NCBI RefSeq assembly: GCF_000224145.3
Contig: NC_020177.2
Span: 1,675,907 to 1,739,906 of the forward strand
From: Ciona intestinalis
Taxonomy: Eukaryota; Chordata; Ascidiacea; Phlebobranchia; Cionidae
Direction: 5' to 3'
Length of the DNA stretch: 64,000 nucleotides
In this document: positions 1 through 23,357 of the stretch, piece after piece
Layout of the letters: every line of letters begins with the position of its first letter
How positions within the stretch are numbered: the stretch's first letter is position 1
The notes under the pieces: generated by a model
Told to the model about the DNA's origin: nothing
The model's input: only the letters and a program-made list of their open reading frames with translations
Database searches by the model: none
Translations under genes and position numbers: made by a program

Positions 1-447
1 AAATTAATTTGCAAGAAACTCCAGAAATATACCTGGTTTAATTGAAAAAAATATTATATATATTAATCAGAAACATAAAAGCACCAAAAAATTGCAAATA
101 TATTAAACCTCATAAATTTAAACGTGAGAGATGCTTTACCTCAACAATATCCCCATGAACTTTAAACCAATGCATTTATATCAACTAATTTGTCAGCTTT
201 TAACGAAACACACATGTTTGGTTACTTAACTACTTTCAAACTTCAGCCAAACACTGATGTTATTATATCTTATAATTTAGACCTAAAATTATGGTGGAAA
301 TTAATAGTTTTTTGACAAATTATATTTTTCAATATAACAAAACAATGGTTTTAGCATAGAAAATGACACTGACTTTATTGAAACCAATATTTCTTCTGCT
401 ATGTGGTAAAACTTCACTATAGTTGGTTTTAATATGAATACAATTTA

Positions 448-14153
<13,706 letters not shown>

Positions 14154-14659
14154 GATTGATGTTTAGATCAAAATCGATGGAACTTTATATGTTTACTCGC
14201 ACACACACTGAGTGACAGAAGTCAGAACAGTGACACAACTTATTAATGTATCTATGCAAGGGCTGGTTTAGCTCTTACGCCTATAAATAAGAAGAGCAAT
14301 AGGTAAAACAAGGTTATCATAACATGTAGTTCGTGACTTAAATCGATGACAAACTCTTATATTAACTTTGAAGTGTAAGGCAGGTATTTCTCAAATGATA
14401 GAAACAAATCGACATGTTAAGGTAGCGCATTAGCAGGCAAGCTAAATCTACTGTTTCAAAATCAGATGTAATTTGCACATACAGAACAAATTGTATATAT
14501 ATATACAGTTTATTAAAAAATCATGCTAGCAGTTAGTCGCAATCCAAAATCATTGTCTCCTTATACTGCTGGCTAGATAGAGTTCGATTTTCAAATATCA
14601 TCATTGACAATTAAATTATTTACAGACAGATTATTCATGGCATTACAATTTGCACAGTA
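14154..14659. other. 5' flank of clathrin heavy chain, no gene seen
   Basis: AT-rich sequence directly upstream of the clathrin start codon. It should hold the promoter and 5' UTR, but I see no convincing TATA box or second reading frame. Confidence 0.5.
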
Positions 14660-14853
14660 TGAATGAATGAATGAAATTTATTTCGTCTCTTCGGTCACGA
14701 TAACGAAGAACAAGAGAGTTGATAAAAAGCGAAAAGACGGTAGTAACGGTAAAACAACAGTTGTTAAAACACGCTTGTTGATAAAAAAAAGAAATAATGT
14801 TTTGGATAAAAGGCGTGACCGTTACACCCTACAGACGATACAATTTCAAAATT
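14660..14853 (-). mobile_element. Retroposon 3' tail with (ATTC)n end, reverse orientation
   Basis: Starts with a short GAAT/ATTC run followed by the reverse complement of the sequence that precedes the (ATTC)n runs at 16.8 and 17.9 kb. Copies shared in both orientations and ending in a simple-repeat tail are typical of a non-LTR retroposon. No reverse transcriptase is present here. An open frame at 14667-14855 is part of this repeat and not a gene. Confidence 0.7.
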
Positions 14854-15673
14854 AAATAAATATCATTTAATTAAACATATTAAAGTTCTAATTGGAAGAA
14901 AAGTGTGTGTATCATAAACAATTTAACCAAAAAAATGAAACTAAAACCGGGAGAAACCTACTATAACTAACAATAACATTAATTTATGGTGAAGTTGACA
15001 ATCCTGGGGTTTATAAAACTAAACCTTGGTACAGACATACTAGATACCATCATGTGTTACACAGTGTAAACATCTAAAACATGCGAGTTTTACCATGAAA
15101 ACTAAAATATAGCCCAGGTCATTAATATTATCAACCGGTAATCTTTAAATAAATACCCTGAACTAACGAATATTCTCACGTTTAAGGTGAGAAAACTAAG
15201 GAAGTTAAGTTCCTCAAATTATCGCCAATCCCAAGAACCTCGCCGGTAAAATACGTAGCTTGCTGACGTCACAATGGCCGTAGAAAGCAAGACCCGAAGC
15301 CGCCCTGTCATGTGATTTAAATGCTAGGTCAAGCGTGAAATATTGTGGTAACCTGTTATGGTGCTAAGGAAAGGGAGTACATGGAATAAGATTGATATTG
15401 TATATGTATTTTAACATTAATATATGTATTAACAATGCTTAATTGATTTGTTGGGCCGTGGGAAGCGGGATAAAAAAAGTTGCACAATAACCATTGTTAA
15501 ATGTGTCCTAAATGTCCTTTTACTACAACGGTCGACTAAGCTCGATCAAAAACTTTTAATGCGTCCCCACTTAAATGACAATAGTTTGATTCAGGCGTGA
15601 ATCGAAGGATTCGTCATCTCACCAACACGTGCCCTCCCAAACTCCCAGACAACCGCTGTCTCGACAGTGCTGA

Positions 15674-15755
15674 TTACTAGATTATTGGCCTAACGGTTAT
15701 AGCGCGCGCTTTACTAACGTCATGTCCCGGGTTCGATCCTCGGCTGCCGTAACAA
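15674..15755 (+). repeat. tRNA-like fragment (A-box and B-box), probably pseudo-tRNA or SINE head
   Basis: TGGCCTAACGG fits an RNA polymerase III A-box and GGGTTCGATCC, about 45 bases later, fits a B-box. The anticodon stem does not pair well and I cannot find a clean 7-bp acceptor stem, so a working tRNA is unlikely. Confidence 0.4.
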
Positions 15756-15916
15756 TTATTTTGGATTTGTTTTCTTTTAATAAGAAGTATGTGAGACTGA
15801 TACTATATATATACTTTTTATTTATTATTGCATACTAACGTAAACAAAGCCAAAAGTTACCGATTACTGCGTTACCAGCGACTTCCCGATGCATGGGAGT
15901 TTACTCGCAAGCGTTA

Positions 15917-16257
15917 CAATCATTAATTACTCATTAATTGGGCGATTTTATACACTATGGTTTATAAGGCTATAGGCTTAGTTAAAAGTATTGTATCGAA
16001 TACAGCCGCGATTAATCAATGTAAAATTACATTTTAAATACGAATTAGCGCTTAAACAAACAGAAATTTAATCGTTAATTACTCGCTAATTAGGCGATCA
16101 TATGCAATATGGTTTATAAAACTATGCTTAGTACAAAATACTTAATGGGGTACAATCATTTAACTAAAGTTTAAGGTGCATTTGCATCTCTTTAAATGAA
16201 TTTGGCGCATTTGATCAAACAGTAAAGTAATCGTTAATTAATCGCTAATTATGCGGT
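15917..16257. repeat. Imperfect AT-rich repeat, about three units of 150-160 bp
   Basis: The phrase AATCGTTAATTACTCGCTAATT (or close variants) followed by a GCGAT motif recurs at about 15919, 16068 and 16229. The first two units also share a downstream TATGGTTTATAA segment. No coding potential seen. Confidence 0.5.
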
Positions 16258-16374
16258 TTCGATTCTGAAAATTTAGTCTAAAAATTATAAATATGGTCAT
16301 GGTCATGATTCAAGCAACAACTCGCAACTAACCCGACATTAAACTTGCTGCCCACTATTCTCTTCCTTTTTTTT

Positions 16375-16922
16375 ATTCTAAGTTCTTTTAAACTGTGATG
16401 TGTATTAGTGTAATGCACTCGTTCTAAATCTTACATAAGTGCGCACTCGAAACTGTTTACTGCTAACTTTGGTGGAATTCATTTTCGGGGGTTATGTTTT
16501 TCCATCATGCTCCAATCTTTGGATCAATTTCCTTTAAGGCTGACTCCCCCCATTGTACGGGTTGTGTCCTTACGCACACTTTTCTTCCAATTAGAACCTT
16601 AATATGTTTAATTAAATGTTCTTAACAAATTGTTTACATTGTATCGTATTTAGGGTGTAACGGTCACACCTTTTATTCAAAACAATATCTCTTTCTTTTT
16701 TATCAATAAGCGTGTTTTAACAACTGTTGTTTTACCGTTACTACCTGTCTTTTCGCTTTTATCAACTCTCTTGTTCTTAGTTATCGTGACCGAAGAGACG
16801 AAATAAATTTCATTCATTCATTCATTCATTCATTCATTCATTCATTCATTCATTCATTCATTCATTCATTCATTCATTCATTCATTCATTCATTCATTCA
16901 TTCATTCATTCATTCATTCATC
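16375..16922 (+). mobile_element. Retroposon-like repeat copy 1 with long (ATTC)n tail
   Basis: About 430 bp of unique sequence runs into GACGAAATAAATTTC and then an array of roughly 27 ATTC units (16810-16922). A near-identical direct copy lies at 17412-17925 and an inverted partial copy at 14660-14853. I see no open frame; the shape fits a 5'-truncated LINE or a SINE. Confidence 0.7.
16810..16922 (+). repeat. (ATTC)n microsatellite
   Basis: A pure run of ATTC repeats of about 110 bp forms the 3' tail of the flanking retroposon-like repeat. Confidence 0.95.
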
Positions 16923-17133
16923 ATGGTACACTATTTGTAAATACATAAAAAAAGGAAAAATTTAAATTTTATCATATTGGTTAATATCGACACTTTTTAC
17001 GCACGTTAGTGGCTATATAGATCAGGGTTCTAGGCTATATCCCCCCGGCTATTTCCCCCTGTGCCTATTTCCTCCGTCTCTCGTCACTATTCCCAAATAT
17101 TCTGGAGTAAACAAATGTTTTGAAGTAAACAAA

Positions 17134-17183
17134 NNNNNNNNNNNNNNNNNNNNNNNNNNNNNNNNNNNNNNNNNNNNNNNNNN
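17134..17183. other. Assembly gap, 50 N
   Basis: A run of exactly 50 N, probably a placeholder of nominal size. It lies at the left edge of a MITE copy, a plausible cause of assembly failure. Confidence 0.99.
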
Positions 17184-17370
17184 TAGATGGGACACATTTT
17201 CATTTTGTTTTCTCTTTTCATTTGGTAGTAAACAAAGAACATTTAATGAATTATAAAACCGTATCTTCACGACTTCCACAGACCGTTGTTAATTGTTTAA
17301 AACACGATCAGGCTATTTGGATAATATGTGTTAAAGGTGTCCCATCTTCCCCGACTCTACTATCTTATGC
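17184..17370 (+). mobile_element. GGGACACC-end MITE, left end lost in gap
   Basis: Contains the family core (TAGTAAACAAAGAACATT, a central ACCGT segment, AAAACACGATCAGG) and the right terminus AAAGGTGTCCCATCTTCCCC. The left terminus is interrupted by the N run. Confidence 0.8.
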
Positions 17371-17411
17371 TAATTAGTTTAAAACGTGTTCATTCATTAG
17401 ATCTGTGATCT

Positions 17412-17925
17412 CTTGTTTTTATTCTAAGTTCTTTTAAAATGTGATGTGTATTAGTGTAATGCACTCGTTCTAAATCTTACATAAGTGCGCACTCGAAACT
17501 GTTTACTGTTAACTTTGGTGGAATTTATTTTCGGGGGTTTTGTTTTTCCATCATGCTCCAATCTTTGGATCAATTTCCTTTAAGGCTGACTCCCCGCATT
17601 GTACGGGTTGTGTCCTTACGCACACTTTTCTTCCAATTAGAACCTTAATATGTTTAATTAAATGTTCTTAACAAAGTTTTTACATTGTATCGTCTGTAGC
17701 AAAGAGATTAAAACCAATCTATCTGGTTTTAATCTCTTTGGTCTGTAGGGTGTAACGGTCACGCCTTTTATTCAAAACAATATTTCTTTCTTTTTTATCA
17801 ATAAGCGTGTTTTAACAACTGTTGTTTTACCGTTACTACCCGTCTTTTCGCTTTTGTCAACTCTCTTGTTCTTTGTTATCGTGACCGAAGAGACGAAATA
17901 AATTTCATTCATTCATTCATTCAAA
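17412..17925 (+). mobile_element. Retroposon-like repeat copy 2, carrying a palindromic insertion
   Basis: Near-identical direct copy of the 16375-16922 repeat, with a much shorter (ATTC)n tail. It differs by a 41-bp palindrome inserted at 17700-17740. Confidence 0.75.
17700..17740. mobile_element. 41-bp micro-foldback insertion with 8-bp target duplication
   Basis: Arms CAAAGAGATTAAAACC and GGTTTTAATCTCTTTG are perfect inverted repeats around a 9-base loop. The direct repeat GTCTGTAG flanks it at 17692-17699 and 17741-17748. Two other copies of the host repeat in the window (about 16650 and 14830) lack the insert, so both the insertion and the duplication are directly visible. Confidence 0.85.
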
Positions 17926-18627
17926 TATATATTATGTTTTTATTGCAATCAAGAGATTAAACAATAAATGCTAGAATTAAAAATTGAGGTAAGTGCGGAA
18001 AAAAGTCGTCTAAAAACAACAACAAGAACAACTGCTCGACGAAAAAGGATCTTTATGTCCACTGACGTGCTCAAAAGGATCTATGTGACCACTAATGTGC
18101 TCAACAACGTGCTTAATAACTATGACGTAACCATCGTACTTTGTTTTTAAATAAATAATGCATTCTTGGTTATGGCATAATAATCTTACGTTTGTTCAAT
18201 TCATGACATGTCGCCTGCAAAATATTGCGACGCAGCATTTTTTCGGATTTTCAAAGTTATTTTTCAATATGAACGACCGATGTTTTATAAAAAATATATA
18301 TATATACAGCTGGTACCAGTGAGATCTAATAAACATTTTGAGACTTCAATGTTCACTTTGCTAAGTGCTAAAAGTAGAACCCTTCTCTAGTAAAATGATG
18401 TGTAGAAAGATCGAAAATGGTAGACTGTGACGTCACAAGGGCTAAACAATGTGAAAACAAGAATCATTATTTTAATCGACTGCCTAACTTAGTCTTCATA
18501 ATAACTTTGGATCAAGCTAGATAACACGTTAAATTTGCAAATCAACACCAAAAGGGAAAGAGTAATGAGTTAATAGGCAGAAATTGAGTGGGAAATTCTG
18601 CATTGTAAAGAAAGGGGGATTTTGGGT

Positions 18628-19466
18628 GCTAGTGAAGGGTCTCCCCCTACCTTATTTGCTAACCATTAACCACTAACCGCTATAACTACTAACCCCTATA
18701 ACCACTAACCCCCTAACCATCAACATCTAACCCCCTAACCTAGGGGTTACCCAGGGCCGGGTTAGTGGTTAGCAAATAAGGTGGGGGGAGATTCTTCACT
18801 AGCACCAGAAAGTGTTAGAGGTTGGTGGTTAGGGGGTTCTACTTCTGGGGTTTGTGGTTTTTATAGGGCACGATCGGATAGGGGTTGGTAGTTAGGGGTT
18901 AGTGGTTGGCAAATAAGGTGATGGGGGGAACATCTTTGGTAATCCTTTAGCTGGTGGCCACCTAAAATTTTGGTTTTAAAATGTTCCTTAGGTCTCACTG
19001 ATACCCACTGTATAATTTTTTTTTGAAAAAACTCGGGCGTCCGTGTCGAAAATGAACTTTAAAAATGCGCGAAATCGTGCTGCGTCACCGTATTTTCCAT
19101 ACCAGCCGTTATGAATTAAACCAAAATTGAATTATTACGTCATAAAATGCGTATTGTTACGTTTGATTCCTACGTTAAAACAGTGGGAAAAAACAAGGTT
19201 ATAACGCCCGTAACGTATGTTATATACCACTATTGTGACGCAACAGACCGCGTTTGTGACGTAATAAATCGTTAACCTTACGCAAATCAGACGAATTACG
19301 GTGACAAAGCATGTTTTTACGCATTTTTAAAGTTTATTTTCGACATGATCGTCCGAGTTTTTTTTTTTAAATTAAACAGCAGGTATCAGTGAGGGCTATA
19401 AAACATTTTGAAACCAAAATTTCAGGTGGCCACCAGCTAAAGGATTACCCATCTTTACTAGCACCG
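18628..19466. mobile_element. Outer foldback repeat, interrupted
   Basis: The phrase GTGCTAGTGAAGGGTCTCCC near 18630 recurs inverted near 18785-18806. Around it run TTAGTGGTTAG-type repeats in both orientations. A further end (ACTAGCACC) appears at about 19457, after an inserted element at 18938-19449. Confidence 0.6.
18938..19449. mobile_element. 512-bp foldback element with CATCTTT target duplication
   Basis: Begins GGTAATCCTTTAGCTGGTGG and ends with its reverse complement. Inverted similarity extends well over 100 bp inward, through the ACCAAAATTT and CGAAAATAAACTT-type segments. The direct repeat CATCTTT flanks both sides (18931-18937 and 19450-19456). No open reading frame of note. Confidence 0.8.
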
Positions 19467-19625
19467 GAATTTTTTATATTTTTCTTTAGCTTAAATTTGT
19501 TACTCTTTATTTTTTCTAGAAAATAACAATGTGTTTATGATAAATAAACAAATTCAATTGTCCCCATACTTTTTATTCATAGCAGAGTTTCCCTTTTATA
19601 TTTAAGGTATTTTGGTGGCCAATGG

Positions 19626-19993
19626 CAGGTCCCTAATAAAACTACAGGTTGCAAACGGTTGCATGCGGTTTAGCGGTTGCAGTTATTTTGGTTATTTTCA
19701 CCAGAAACGCTACGCGGCCAGGTCCAATACATGTCAAATGACCATACGAGTTTAACAAACCAACTTTTGGTCCGATACCTCAAATGGTTTTTTAAGTTAT
19801 CGAAATAACCAAAATATCTGCAACCGCGTAATGGTTTTTTGACCATAACTCAAAAACCATTCAAGGTATCAGACTAAAATTTGGTTTGTTAAGCTCGTAT
19901 GGTCATTTGACATCTATTGGACGTGGCCGCGTAGCGTTTCTGGTCGAAATAACCAAAATATTTGCAACCCCTAGTTTTATTAGGTACCCGCCA
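19626..19993. mobile_element. Palindromic foldback repeat of about 365 bp
   Basis: The left arm (CCCTAATAAAACTA, then GAAACGCTACGCGGCC, ACCATACGAG) is matched in inverted order on the right (CTCGTATGGT, GGCCGCGTAGCGTTTC, TAGTTTTATTAGG). The arms are about 150 bp with a short centre. It lies just upstream of VPS35 and could affect its promoter, though nothing shows that it does. Confidence 0.7.
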
Positions 19994-20134
19994 TTTCGCC
20001 AATGGCTGTATGATACTGTCATACATCACTTTCTATAACTAAAATTATTATTTTTATTATAAACTTTCTAATAATTAAATAATTTTTAAGGTGACTTACT
20101 GTAGTAAAGTTTATTTTAACTTTTGTAAAACATA

Positions 20135-22549
20135 ATGGGAGAAAGTGCACTTCCAAACTCAGAGGAGCAGGAGCGGCTCCTGGATGAAGCGCTTCAAGTA
20201 GTTAAAAGGGAAAGTTTCCACATGAAACGAGAACTTGACAAAAACAAGCTGATGGATGGCTTAAAACATGCCTCAGATTTGTTAAAGGAACTCCGAACTT
20301 CTGCTCTAACTCCAAAGAATTATTATGAGCTGTATATGGCAGTGTGTGATGAACTTCGGCACTTGCAAATCTACTTGACGGATGAGTTTCAGAAAGGTAG
20401 GCTGGTTTCTGACTTGTACGAACTGGTGCAGTATGCTGGGAACATAATTCCACGTCTGTATTTACTGGTGACTGTAGGTGTTGTGTATATTAAGGTGAAG
20501 CCTGGTTCTTGTGAAGCAATACTTAAAGATCTTGTTGAGATGTGCAGAGGTGTGCAGCACCCGTTACGTGGCTTGTTCTTGAGGAACTACCTACTACAGT
20601 GTACAAAGAATGTTTTACCAGACACATGTGATGGGGAACAAAAAGGAGACAATGGTGATAAAGGAGCCACCATTCAAAATTCCATTGACTTTATTTTGCT
20701 TAACTTTGCCGAGATGAACAAGCTATGGGTGAGAATGCAACATCTTGGACACAGCAGGGAAAAGGAGAGACGGGAGCGAGAGAGACAGGAACTTAGGATT
20801 CTTGTTGGAACTAACCTGGTTCGACTAAGTCAACTTGAAGCAGTTGATGTAAATAGTTACAGAAAGATTGTGTTGAATGGGATCCTGGAACAAGCTGTAA
20901 GTTGCAGGGACCCGATAGCACAGGAGTATTTGATGGAGTGCATCATACAAGTCTTCCCTGATGAATTTCATCTGCAGACACTACGGAGTTTCTTGAGAGC
21001 GTGTGCGGACCTACACCCACAAGTTAACATCAGGAACACTATCATTGCTCTTATTGATCGGTTATCACATTTTGCAACCAAAGATGATGGAACAGGTATT
21101 CCAAACGATGTTATGCTATTTGACATCTTCTCTGAACAGATTGCCAACATCATTGAGGTTCGTCCACAGATGAAATTAGAAGATGTTGTGTCAATGCAGA
21201 CTGCACTTGTTAACCTTGCATTCAACTGCTACCCTGAGAGGACAGATTATGTGGACAGGGTTTTAGAAGCCACTGTACAGGTTTTTGAAACTAGAAACGT
21301 TGAGTTGGTGATGAATGGCAGCCATTTGTGTAAGGAAATGTGTGAACTTCTGCAAGTACCGATCACAATCTACAATAACATTTTAACCATTCTGCAGCTA
21401 CAGTACTTTGCACCACTTTATGAGCATTTGGATTATCAGTCAAGGAAGAAAATTGCTGTAAACATGGTAAGCAATGCCTTGGATCACAACACTGTTGTGT
21501 CTTCACCAGAAGAAACTGATTTATTCTTAATGCTGGTTTCTCCACTTATCCAAGATCAGGCAGATCAGCCAGCAGATATTGATGAAGAAGATTTTATTGA
21601 AGAACAAGGATTGGTGGGTCGATTTGCCCACATGTTGTACTCTGATGATCCAGATCAACATTTTCAAATTCTTAGGAAAGCACAATCTCACTTTGCTAAA
21701 GGAGGAAACAAACGAATGCGTTTCACTTTTCCCGCTGTAGTATGTGCTTCTTATTCACTTACCTTAAGATTTAAAGAACAGAAGGAAGAGGATGCTGCAT
21801 GGCAGAAAAAGTGTCAGAAGATCTTTGAAACATGTCGTTCCGTGATTAACACTTTGTGTCAGGCCGAGTACAGTGAACTCCCCATTCGCCTCTTTCTTCA
21901 GGGTGCGCTTGCTGCATCTGAGCTGGAATTTGAAAATCATGAAGCAGTTGCATACGAGTTTATCTCACAAGCGTTCTCAATATATGAAGAGGAAATTGCA
22001 GATAGCAGGGCTCAACTGGCTGCGGTTATGCTATTAGTCAGCACTATTGAAAAGTGTAAATGCTTCTCTGAGGAAAGCCATGCTCCACTAAGAACTCAGT
22101 GTGCTCATGCTGCATCTCGTTTGCTGAAGAAGCCAGATCAGTCAAGAGCTGTTGCCCATGTTGCCCATCTATTCTGGTCGGGTTGCACACAAGAAACCGA
22201 TAAAAAGGAGATGCGAGAATCGCGTCGTGTTGTTGAGTGTTTGAAGAAGGCCATCCGCACAGCCAACCAATGCATGGAGCCTGCTGTACAGCTTCAACTG
22301 TTCGTGGAGATTCTGAACAAGTATATTTACTTCTATGAACGTGGATGCACTGGAATCACTGTGGACCTGCTGAACCAACTTATTGCTAAAATTAGAGAGG
22401 AACTTGGAGGACTGGAAAGTTCTGACTGTGAAGTCATTCAGATTCACTTTGACAATACATTAAGACACATTCAGCAACTTGTAGAAAATTCAAAGGAAAA
22501 AGATCTAACCAATGATGGTGAAAAACTTTTTGAAGGAATTTTGCTGTAA
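20135..22549 (+). CDS. VPS35: Vacuolar protein sorting 35, retromer core subunit
   Basis: Scaffold of the retromer (VPS26-VPS29-VPS35) that recycles cargo from endosomes to the trans-Golgi and plasma membrane. One uninterrupted frame of 804 residues, close to the vertebrate protein (796), and colinear with it end to end. The VPS26-binding PRLYLL motif sits at residues 106-111 within NIIPRLYLL; other conserved stretches include [75 protein letters not shown] and the C-terminal YIYFYERG region. The start chosen is the first ATG, aligned with the family N-terminus. Unlike every other gene here it has no intron, yet shows no frameshift or stop, so it appears functional. AATAAA at 23040 or 23212 could serve polyadenylation. 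Confidence 0.97.
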   Translation: MGESALPNSEEQERLLDEALQVVKRESFHMKRELDKNKLMDGLKHASDLLKELRTSALTPKNYYELYMAVCDELRHLQIYLTDEFQKGRLVSDLYELVQYAGNIIPRLYLLVTVGVVYIKVKPGSCEAILKDLVEMCRGVQHPLRGLFLRNYLLQCTKNVLPDTCDGEQKGDNGDKGATIQNSIDFILLNFAEMNKLWVRMQHLGHSREKERRERERQELRILVGTNLVRLSQLEAVDVNSYRKIVLNGILEQAVSCRDPIAQEYLMECIIQVFPDEFHLQTLRSFLRACADLHPQVNIRNTIIALIDRLSHFATKDDGTGIPNDVMLFDIFSEQIANIIEVRPQMKLEDVVSMQTALVNLAFNCYPERTDYVDRVLEATVQVFETRNVELVMNGSHLCKEMCELLQVPITIYNNILTILQLQYFAPLYEHLDYQSRKKIAVNMVSNALDHNTVVSSPEETDLFLMLVSPLIQDQADQPADIDEEDFIEEQGLVGRFAHMLYSDDPDQHFQILRKAQSHFAKGGNKRMRFTFPAVVCASYSLTLRFKEQKEEDAAWQKKCQKIFETCRSVINTLCQAEYSELPIRLFLQGALAASELEFENHEAVAYEFISQAFSIYEEEIADSRAQLAAVMLLVSTIEKCKCFSEESHAPLRTQCAHAASRLLKKPDQSRAVAHVAHLFWSGCTQETDKKEMRESRRVVECLKKAIRTANQCMEPAVQLQLFVEILNKYIYFYERGCTGITVDLLNQLIAKIREELGGLESSDCEVIQIHFDNTLRHIQQLVENSKEKDLTNDGEKLFEGILL

Positions 22550-23357
22550 ACTAATTTTCATTTAATTAACATGTATAAAAAAATATTTATCATTTCTTAT
22601 CTTTTTTAATTAAGTGTTCTGCTATTTGTGTTTCGTTGTATCTGTCAAGAAATTTTGTAAGTTATACTGTTACTTTAATCGTTTAATGTTCTAATATGTT
22701 GACAAAAGGAATTCTTTACTTGAAATGTCCCAACATACACCCATCCATATTTCAAGTGTATTCAATCATATTATGTTAGCTCTTGGAACTTCTCTGGTAT
22801 TCCTACTAAATTGCATTGCCAACTTAAACTTACAAAAAGTCTCTCCCAATGTTGTATAGATGTTTGAAATCAGTGTAGCAGTTTTAAATGGTATAAAACG
22901 TAACAATATCAATCTGTGCATTCTGCTCAACACATTTTTCACATGTCTTTTAAGTATTCAACTAATGTTATACATTGGTCCAAATTCTTATTGTATGGAC
23001 GTATCGTCACGTATGGTAGTATGATTGTTAGCAATAACGAATAAATGACTTTATAGGATCCTCTGGCCTTTTTATATATATATATATATATGTAACAACT
23101 GTTTATGTTTCATACAGAAATTACCACCCACCATGATATTATGCTTATTTACCATTTCATGATGATCGAAAAATTCAGAATTATTGAATATTTTAAAATT
23201 ATATTTCAATGAATAAAAAACATTTTATTTTAAAATTGATTGTTGCCATTTATTGTTATTGATGATTAAATATGTTGTCTTAAATCCATAAGGTTTAGTT
23301 ATTAGAAAATTTAAAAATTTGGTTGAGTTGGGAAGAAATTGACTGCTGTCATATATA
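22550..23357. other. VPS35 3' flank and intergenic DNA before DDX51
   Basis: AT-rich, no coding frame. Candidate AATAAA poly(A) signals lie at 23040-23045 and 23212-23217 and a short TA run near 23080. The spacing of about 0.8 kb argues against an operon with the next gene. Confidence 0.5.

Noticed and set aside
14667..14855. 62-codon plus-strand frame rich in lysine and arginine
   Set aside because: Lies entirely within a repeated retroposon tail present in other copies.
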